Assembly: GCA_030152805.1 (NCBI GenBank)
Contig: JASLIG010000008.1
Span: 1 to 10,639, forward strand
DNA from: Solirubrobacterales bacterium
Lineage (GTDB): Bacteria; Actinomycetota; Thermoleophilia; Solirubrobacterales; 70-9
Direction: 5' to 3'
DNA: 10,639 nt
Part shown: positions 6,398 to 10,639 of the stretch, piece after piece
How positions within the stretch are numbered: position 1 is the first letter of the stretch
How the letters are laid out: the number at the start of each line of letters is the position of its first letter
The notes under the pieces: generated by a model
Told to the model about the DNA's origin: nothing
The model's database searches: none
The model's input: only the letters and a program-made list of their open reading frames with translations
Program-made: the position numbers and the translations under genes

Positions 6398-7095
6398 TCG
6401 GAGCGCTGCTCGGCGCCGGCGCGTCCGGCGCCGCCGTCTGGCACGCCGGTCCGGCGCTGGCGCCCGTGATCCCCGGTATCGGCCCGGCGCTCGGGGTGCA
6501 GATGCGAGTGGACGTGGCCGAGGGCGTAGCGCTCACCTTCGACGACGGCCCGCATCCCCAGGGCACGCCGGCGGTGCTGGAGACGCTGCGCGAGCACGCG
6601 GCGACGGCGACCTTTTTCCTCGCCGGCGAGCAGGTCGTGCGCCGCCCCGCGCTGGTGCGCGAGATCGTCGCCGCCGGGCACAGGGTCGAGCTGCACTGCT
6701 TCCGCCACCGCAATCTGCTGCGCCTCGGCGTGCGGGAGTTCCTCGAGGACGCCGAACGTGCTCGCGCCGCGATCGAGGAGGCTGGCGGTCAGGCAATCGC
6801 CGACTACCGGCCGCCCTACGGAATCTTCAGCGCAGCGACCCTTCGGGCAGTGCGCGGGCGGGGCTGGCGCCCGGTGCTCTGGTCCCAGTGGGGGCGGGAC
6901 TGGACGCGCCGCGCGAGCGCTGAGTCAATCGCTCGCCGGACATGCGCCAAAATCGGCGCCGGCGACATCGTCCTCCTGCACGACGCTGACTTCTACAGCG
7001 CGCGCGGCTCCTGGGTGCGCACGGCGGCGGCGCTGCCGCTGATCCTCGCCGAGCTCGAGAGTCGCGGACTGAAGGCGATCTCGCTGCGTCGCTGA
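6394..7095 (+). CDS. NodB-type polysaccharide deacetylase (carbohydrate esterase 4 family)
   Basis: The TTG start overlaps the TGA of the fusion gene (TTGA at 6394-6397), and no ribosome site is seen, so translation should depend on the gene upstream. The 233-residue product has a weakly hydrophobic, glycine/alanine-rich N-terminus (residues 2-35), possibly a signal or anchor. It is followed by a NodB fold with every catalytic motif: TFDDGP (Asp50, Asp51), HCFRH (metal ligands His101 and His105), RPPYG (139-143), a DW motif and LLHD (His196, Asp197). Enzymes of this fold use a divalent metal to remove N- or O-acyl groups from sugars; chitooligosaccharide and peptidoglycan deacetylases and the ArnD deformylase are members. 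Its place last in an amino-sugar/glycosyltransferase operon suggests it deacylates the glycolipid made upstream. A start at Met37 would drop the hydrophobic N-terminus and seems less likely. Confidence 0.88.
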   Translation: MIGALLGAGASGAAVWHAGPALAPVIPGIGPALGVQMRVDVAEGVALTFDDGPHPQGTPAVLETLREHAATATFFLAGEQVVRRPALVREIVAAGHRVELHCFRHRNLLRLGVREFLEDAERARAAIEEAGGQAIADYRPPYGIFSAATLRAVRGRGWRPVLWSQWGRDWTRRASAESIARRTCAKIGAGDIVLLHDADFYSARGSWVRTAAALPLILAELESRGLKAISLRR

Positions 7096-7311
7096 GAGGG
7101 CGGGGCGAGTGTCCACTGCTCGCAGCCCGCAAAGGCTTCGTCGAGGCGTCTCGCCATCGCGCTGCGGGGCCGTTCCTGGTCGAAGATTTCCTTGGCCACT
7201 TGGCTCTCCGTCCTGTAGGGGGGCGTAGGTGCGGCTTCTGGAACCTTCGCCCCTAGGTCGGACGAAAAACATGCAAGTAGCGAAAAAGAACGCGCAGCTT
7301 GCGCCTTTTGC
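7096..7311. other. Convergent intergenic region, no confident gene
   Basis: This 216-base spacer separates the plus-strand deacetylase from the minus-strand hydrolase. I see no complete gene. One minus-strand reading frame (about 7220 down to 7105) translates to a stretch with protein-like composition that includes VAKEIFDQERPRSAMARRLD. It has no clear start or ribosome site and runs on into the antisense of the deacetylase, so it may be a gene remnant or chance. A bidirectional terminator-like hairpin lies near the right end. Confidence 0.5.
7283..7309. terminator. Likely bidirectional terminator
   Basis: An A-rich run (7283-7290) precedes a GCGCA-GCT-TGCGC hairpin (7292-7304), and CTTTT follows. 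Read on either strand, the short GC stem is followed by a T-rich tract. It lies between two convergent genes, where it could end both transcripts. The stem is only 5 bp, extendable by A-T pairs past one mismatch. Confidence 0.5.
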
Positions 7312-8154
7312 TCAACCCGCCTCGACGAATTTCGCGATCTCCTCAGCCAAGCGCTGGGGTTGGTCGAGTGGAACGAAGGTCTTTGCGTCGGGGATCTCGA
7401 CCAGGCGAGCGTTCGGCATCTCCCGCGCCAGGCGTTCCGCATAGGAGATCGGAAAGAATTTGTCGCCGGGGGCCCAGGTGAGCAGGAGCGGCAGCTCGGA
7501 GCCACTCAGCTTCTCCGCCGCCTCGAGCGTGTAGCGCTTATTCATGCCGGCTGTCACCTTCTTTGCGTCGTGCTTGACCCCGGGATCGCTCAGTCCGGGA
7601 GCCATCCAGGAGGCGATCAGGTTGGCGGGGATTTCAGTCTGTGCGAATGGCTTGAACGCGGCGCGTGCCAGGGCACCGATGCGGAAGGGCGCGGAGAGTA
7701 CGGCCATGCCTCCCGGGAGCTTTGCCAGCGGCGGCATCGCCTTGAAGATCCCCGGCGGAAAGTTGTCGTGGGTGTCGCAGTTGGTCAGGACCAGGCGGCC
7801 GATCCGCGCGGGGTGGCTGGTGACCAGCACCTGTGACATCGCCCCGCCGGAGTCGTTGCCGACGACCGTCACGTCGTCGAGCTCGAGCGCGGCAAGGAAG
7901 CTGTCGATGATCGCCGCGATCCCGGGCGGGGAGAGGTCGGCGTCGGGCTTCATCGCGATCTGCTGCGAGCCGATCGGCCAGTCCGGTGCGATGCAGCGGC
8001 AGCGATCGGCGAGTTGGTCGACGACGCCGTCCCAGAGGCGGCCGTCGACGAGATAGCCGTGGACGAAGACGACCGGCTTGCCCGTCCCGGCCTCGCGGTA
8101 GCGAATACGTCCCGCGGGCAGGTCGATCTCGTGGCGTTCGCTGGGCTCGGTCAT
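7312..8154 (-). CDS. Alpha/beta-fold hydrolase, dehalogenase/epoxide-hydrolase-like, atypical active site
   Basis: This 280-residue protein starts at the ATG complementary to 8152-8154. AGGAGG lies six bases upstream (8161-8166), which rules out the longer open frame. The order of elements is that of an alpha/beta hydrolase: an oxyanion-region HGY (His32), PDWPIG near residue 58, the nucleophile elbow VVGNDSGG with Asp101 in the nucleophile position, a cap region, then WAPGDKFFP with a possible acid residue. An Asp in GxDxG recalls haloalkane dehalogenases and epoxide hydrolases. The catalytic His expected near the C-terminus is absent: the matching segment reads DAKTFVPLDQP with Thr259, and no His occurs in the C-terminal part after the GVKHD segment. 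Function may therefore differ from simple hydrolysis. A TetR gene lies divergently upstream with an operator in the shared promoter, so the substrate or a related compound probably induces it. Confidence 0.85.
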   Translation of the reverse strand: MTEPSERHEIDLPAGRIRYREAGTGKPVVFVHGYLVDGRLWDGVVDQLADRCRCIAPDWPIGSQQIAMKPDADLSPPGIAAIIDSFLAALELDDVTVVGNDSGGAMSQVLVTSHPARIGRLVLTNCDTHDNFPPGIFKAMPPLAKLPGGMAVLSAPFRIGALARAAFKPFAQTEIPANLIASWMAPGLSDPGVKHDAKKVTAGMNKRYTLEAAEKLSGSELPLLLTWAPGDKFFPISYAERLAREMPNARLVEIPDAKTFVPLDQPQRLAEEIAKFVEAG

Positions 8155-8160
8155 TGCAGG

Positions 8161-8166
8161 CCTCCT
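8161..8166 (-). promoter_or_regulatory. Ribosome binding site of the alpha/beta hydrolase
   Basis: CCTCCT on the plus strand is AGGAGG on the coding strand, six bases before the ATG. It decides the start at 8154 over the in-frame upstream extension. Confidence 0.85.
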
Positions 8167-8176
8167 CAGGCTCGGG

Positions 8177-8202
8177 TTGACGTCATTCGCGCGGGCTAAG
8201 AT
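8177..8202 (+). promoter_or_regulatory. Candidate promoter of the TetR gene
   Basis: TTGACG (8177-8182) and TAAGAT (8197-8202) could be -35 and -10 boxes, but the 14-base spacer is shorter than ideal. The -10 box is 13 bases before the ATG at 8216, so the leader would be very short. It overlaps the hydrolase promoter on the other strand. Confidence 0.4.
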
Positions 8203-8226
8203 AAATACAGACTGTATGAATGTCAA
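8198..8226 (-). promoter_or_regulatory. Promoter of the alpha/beta hydrolase
   Basis: On the minus strand a perfect TTGACA -35 box (8226-8221) and a TATCTT -10 box (8203-8198) are separated by exactly 17 bases. Transcription would begin near 8191, giving a leader of about 37 bases that carries the AGGAGG site. The palindromic operator fills the spacer. Confidence 0.7.
8205..8217. promoter_or_regulatory. TetR operator palindrome
   Basis: ATACAG-A-CTGTAT is a perfect 13-base palindrome with one central base. It lies wholly within the -35/-10 spacer of the hydrolase promoter and covers the first two bases of the TetR ATG. A bound repressor would block the hydrolase promoter and the start of its own gene. 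Confidence 0.7.
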
Positions 8227-8845
8227 CCGGGAGAATAAAGACACGGCTCCGCGCCGCACCCAGGCGGAACGTTCGCAAGCGACCAGGGAGGCGCTGATCT
8301 CCGCCGCGCGGGCCATGTTCGCCGAGCGAGGTTTCGCCGACGTTGGCACCGAGCAGATCGTGCGCGCCGCGGGTGTCACCCGTGGCGCGCTCTACCACCA
8401 CTTCGAGGGCAAGCGCGAGCTCTTCGAGGCGGTCTACGAACAGGTCGAGGCGGAGCTGGCGGAACGGATCGCAAGCGGGGCGCTGCAGGCCAACGCCTCC
8501 TCCCCCTTGGAGGCGATGCGGGCCGGAGCCGAGATGTTCCTCGCCGCCTGCACCGAGCCGGAGGCGCAGCGGATCGTGCTGCTCGACGGGCCGTCGGTGC
8601 TTGGCTGGGACCGCTGGCGGGAGATCGCCGCCGATCACGGACTGGGGCTGATCGAAGCGACGCTGCAGGCGGCGGTGGAGGCCGGCGCGATCGAGGCGCA
8701 GCCGGTCCGCCCGCTCGCGCACGTGCTGATGGGAGCCCTGGACGAGGCCGCGATGCTGGTGGCGCGCGCCGAGGATCCAGAGGCGATGAGGGCGGACGTC
8801 GCGCGGACCTTGACGGTCCTGCTCGACGGTCTCAGCGCCGGCTAG
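8216..8845 (+). CDS. TetR/AcrR-family transcriptional repressor
   Basis: The protein has 209 residues from ATG 8216. A TTG 39 bases upstream is in frame, but it would place the promoter boxes and operator inside the gene. The N-terminal DNA-binding domain is typical: ALISAARAMFAERGF (residues 26-40), then a helix-turn-helix at about 43-63 (VGTEQIVRAAGVTRGALYHHF), then KRELF. The C-terminal ligand-binding and dimer domain includes LLDGPSVLGWDRWREI, a segment seen in one large TetR subgroup. It is divergent from the hydrolase and most likely represses both that gene and itself. The ligand is unknown. Its 3' end overlaps the convergent diguanylate cyclase gene by 14 bases. Confidence 0.92.
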   Translation: MNVNRENKDTAPRRTQAERSQATREALISAARAMFAERGFADVGTEQIVRAAGVTRGALYHHFEGKRELFEAVYEQVEAELAERIASGALQANASSPLEAMRAGAEMFLAACTEPEAQRIVLLDGPSVLGWDRWREIAADHGLGLIEATLQAAVEAGAIEAQPVRPLAHVLMGALDEAAMLVARAEDPEAMRADVARTLTVLLDGLSAG

Positions 8846-10415
8846 CCTCGATCGTTCCCGCGGGATCGGCCGCGGGAACCGGCACGCTCGGGCGCGCCGT
8901 GCGCCGGGACTCCTTTTGCGCGTACATGCGCACGTCGGCGAGCTGCAGCAGCTCGGTCGGGCTGTCGGCCTCGCTGGGGGCCGCGGCTGCTCCCCAGGAT
9001 GCACCGACCTCGTAGCCCTTGCCTCGCTCGGTAAGAGCCTGCGCGGCGCGCTTCGTCGCCGCCTCGACTCGCTCCTGCCCGCAGGTGAGCAGCACGCAGA
9101 ACTCGTCGCCGCCAATGCGGTAGGCGGTGCCGTCGTCCCCGACCGCTGCTCGCAGTTGTCCTCCCAAGCGAGCCAGGGTTTCGTCTCCCGCCGCGTGCCC
9201 AAGCGTGTCGTTGAGGTGCTTGAAGCCGTTGAGGTCGAGGAAGACCAGCGAGAGCGGGTGCTGCTCGCTTGCGATCCCCCATAGCCGTTCGAGGTCGACC
9301 TGCATGCGACCGCGATTGCCGAGGCCGGTGAGTTGGTCGCGCTGCACCTGCTCGAGCAAAGCTTTGTTCTCGCGGTCGCTCATCGCCAGACGAACGATTA
9401 CCGCGGACATCGTCGCTGCCCAGAGGATGGTCGAGAGCCCCCCCGTAGCGCTGTTGTACTGCATTGCGAAGAGGCCGATCATCACCGCCGCGAAGACCGC
9501 CGGGACCAGGATCTCGCGGCGGCCCTCGCCGCCGGGCGAGGTGATCTCGGCAGCTTCCTTCGGCTGCCAGACCGCCGCGCCCAGGCAAACCGCCGCGATC
9601 AGGTAGATCGGGTTCACCCATTCGCCACCGGGCAGCGTGCTCTCGGTCGCCTGCAGGGTGTAGGCGATATCGGCGATGACCAGCGCCGCCAGGCCCGCCA
9701 GCAGCAACGACCAGGTGCGGCCGGGGCGCCAGCCGGTCAGGGCGACGACCCCCACCACCAGCGCGAGCATGCCGATGTCGCCGAGCGGATAGGAGAGCGT
9801 CGTCAGCGTTTCCAGCGTCGTGCCGGACGTCTTATCGGCGACGAAGTCGAAGACGAAGGCGGTGCCGAGCGCGGCGGTGCCGAGGGCCGCGATCAGACCG
9901 TCCATCCAGAGGCGCCAGTTGATCTCGTGTGCCCGCGCTCGGACCAGCATGACCAGACCGGCGTAGGCGAGCGGATAGAAGATCAGGTAGCCGACGTCCG
10001 CCGGCGACGGATAGGGGGCCGAGGGGTTGCCTTCGATAGCGGCGGTCCAGTAGACCTCAGCCGCTCCCCAGCAGAGGATCGCCAGGCCGATGAGATGCCA
10101 GGCCGACCTCTCGCGACGGTAATCGGAGGCCCTGATCAGGCAGGCGACGCCGGCGCCCAGCACGATCGCGGCGTAGAGGGGTCCCCCGATCGCGAAATCC
10201 AGATCCTCGCCAACGCCGAGCCAGTAGTGCAGCGTGACGACCGCGGTGCCGCCGAGCAGCAGAACTGCGAGCGCGCGACGGAGCAGTTGCGCAGCGCTCG
10301 TTCGGGCGGTCGTCGACTCGGTGGTTTCCACTGGTGCAGCTATCGGCACCGAACCGCAAATCCCCAAGCCTGGATCGAAGATCGCCGGCGCGCCGAGGCC
10401 GATTGCGCGTGTCAT
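8832..10415 (-). CDS. Multi-pass membrane diguanylate cyclase (GGDEF domain)
   Basis: The product has 527 residues from the ATG complementary to 10413-10415. A GTG at 10331 (residue 29) is a plausible later start, since the first 28 residues look unlike the rest. About nine or ten hydrophobic helices follow, from residue 45 to about 345; no named sensor domain is recognised. A C-terminal GGDEF domain has an intact active site: DQLTGLGN (from Asp360), FLDLNGF with metal ligand Asp394, and RIGGDEF with GGDEF at 435-439. The RxxD inhibitory site normally found five residues before GGDEF is absent; the equivalent stretch reads VGDDGTAY. The protein should make cyclic di-GMP at the inner face of the membrane in response to an unknown membrane or small-molecule signal. 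No EAL phosphodiesterase domain is present. Confidence 0.93.
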   Translation of the reverse strand: MTRAIGLGAPAIFDPGLGICGSVPIAAPVETTESTTARTSAAQLLRRALAVLLLGGTAVVTLHYWLGVGEDLDFAIGGPLYAAIVLGAGVACLIRASDYRRERSAWHLIGLAILCWGAAEVYWTAAIEGNPSAPYPSPADVGYLIFYPLAYAGLVMLVRARAHEINWRLWMDGLIAALGTAALGTAFVFDFVADKTSGTTLETLTTLSYPLGDIGMLALVVGVVALTGWRPGRTWSLLLAGLAALVIADIAYTLQATESTLPGGEWVNPIYLIAAVCLGAAVWQPKEAAEITSPGGEGRREILVPAVFAAVMIGLFAMQYNSATGGLSTILWAATMSAVIVRLAMSDRENKALLEQVQRDQLTGLGNRGRMQVDLERLWGIASEQHPLSLVFLDLNGFKHLNDTLGHAAGDETLARLGGQLRAAVGDDGTAYRIGGDEFCVLLTCGQERVEAATKRAAQALTERGKGYEVGASWGAAAAPSEADSPTELLQLADVRMYAQKESRRTARPSVPVPAADPAGTIEASRR

Positions 10416-10416
10416 C

Positions 10417-10422
10417 TAGACT
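10417..10422 (+). promoter_or_regulatory. Candidate -10 box of rpmE
   Basis: TAGACT fits TANNNT and ends eight bases before the rpmE ATG, so the mRNA would be leaderless or nearly so. The box lies only two bases from the annotated start of the divergent GGDEF gene, so upstream promoter contacts would fall within that gene's first codons. Confidence 0.45.
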
Positions 10423-10430
10423 GGTGGACG

Positions 10431-10639
10431 ATGAAAACCGGAATCCATCCCGAGTACACGCTGGCCAACGTGCATTGCTCCTGCGGGAACCAGTTCTACA
10501 CGCGCTCGACGCAGGCGGACCTGCACGTCGAGCTCTGCTCCGAGTGCCACCCGTTCTACACCGGCAAGCAGAAGCTGGTCGACACCGGCGGCCGCGTCGA
10601 GCGCTTCCAGCGCCGCGCCGCCAAGCACGCCAAGGCCGG
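10431..10639 (+). CDS. rpmE: 50S ribosomal protein L31, zinc-binding type (partial)
   Basis: The first 69 codons are visible and the gene runs off the right edge without a stop. The sequence begins MKTGIHPEY, and the HPFYTGKQK and TGGRVERF segments are diagnostic of L31. The four zinc ligands of the C+ form are present: Cys16 and Cys18 (CSC), Cys36 and Cys39 (CSEC). Bacterial L31 is usually about 70 residues, so little or only a short tail is missing. It sits on the large ribosomal subunit. The C+ form needs zinc, and many actinobacteria swap it for a zinc-free paralogue in zinc shortage. Confidence 0.96.
   Translation, partial: MKTGIHPEYTLANVHCSCGNQFYTRSTQADLHVELCSECHPFYTGKQKLVDTGGRVERFQRRAAKHAKA

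Noticed and set aside
6414..6435. GGCGCCG/CGGCGCC inverted repeat at the start of the deacetylase gene
   Set aside because: It lies in Gly/Ala codons of a GC-rich signal-like segment, where such repeats arise by chance.
8177..8215. TTG start for the TetR regulator
   Set aside because: The 13 added residues are not TetR-like, and this start would place the candidate -10 box and the operator inside the coding region.
8155..8379. N-terminal extension of the hydrolase open frame beyond 8154
   Set aside because: It would run through the promoter, the operator and the start of the TetR gene. AGGAGG with ideal spacing marks the ATG at 8154.

Overview
The window is GC-rich, with coding sequence on nearly every base, short spacers, TTG starts and near-leaderless promoters. 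It looks like chromosomal DNA of a high-GC actinobacterium, possibly of the Thermoleophilia/Solirubrobacterales type; this placement is inferred from style and gene content, not from a marker comparison. No rRNA, tRNA, CRISPR array, insertion sequence or phage gene was seen.

Layout. (1) 1-1973: the end of etfA and a complete ETF:quinone oxidoreductase gene, the route that passes electrons from acyl-CoA dehydrogenases to the quinone pool. A long nested inverted repeat follows. (2) 2078-2986: a polytopic DMT-type membrane protein whose first half has unusual codon use. (3) 3033-7095: a tightly overlapped three-gene operon. It encodes a DegT/ArnB-type PLP sugar aminotransferase, a 777-residue fusion of an extended-SDR sugar-nucleotide epimerase/dehydratase with an MGDG-synthase/MurG-like glycosyltransferase and a C-terminal membrane helix, and a NodB-type polysaccharide deacetylase. 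Start codons overlap stop codons (ATGA, TTGA). (4) 7312-8845: a divergent pair, an alpha/beta hydrolase on the minus strand and a TetR regulator on the plus strand. A 13-bp palindrome lies exactly inside the spacer of the hydrolase promoter. (5) 8832-10415, minus strand: a multi-pass membrane diguanylate cyclase. (6) 10431 to the edge: rpmE, ribosomal protein L31 of the zinc-binding type, incomplete.

The most interesting part is region 3, possibly with region 2. Aminotransferase, sugar-nucleotide SDR, lipid-type glycosyltransferase, NodB deacylase and a DMT-type transporter are the same classes of activity used by the Arn (aminoarabinose) lipid-modification pathway. Here they are built from different proteins, with two steps fused in one membrane-anchored polypeptide. 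I infer a pathway that makes an amino sugar, attaches it to a membrane lipid and trims an acyl group. Substrates cannot be read from the sequence.
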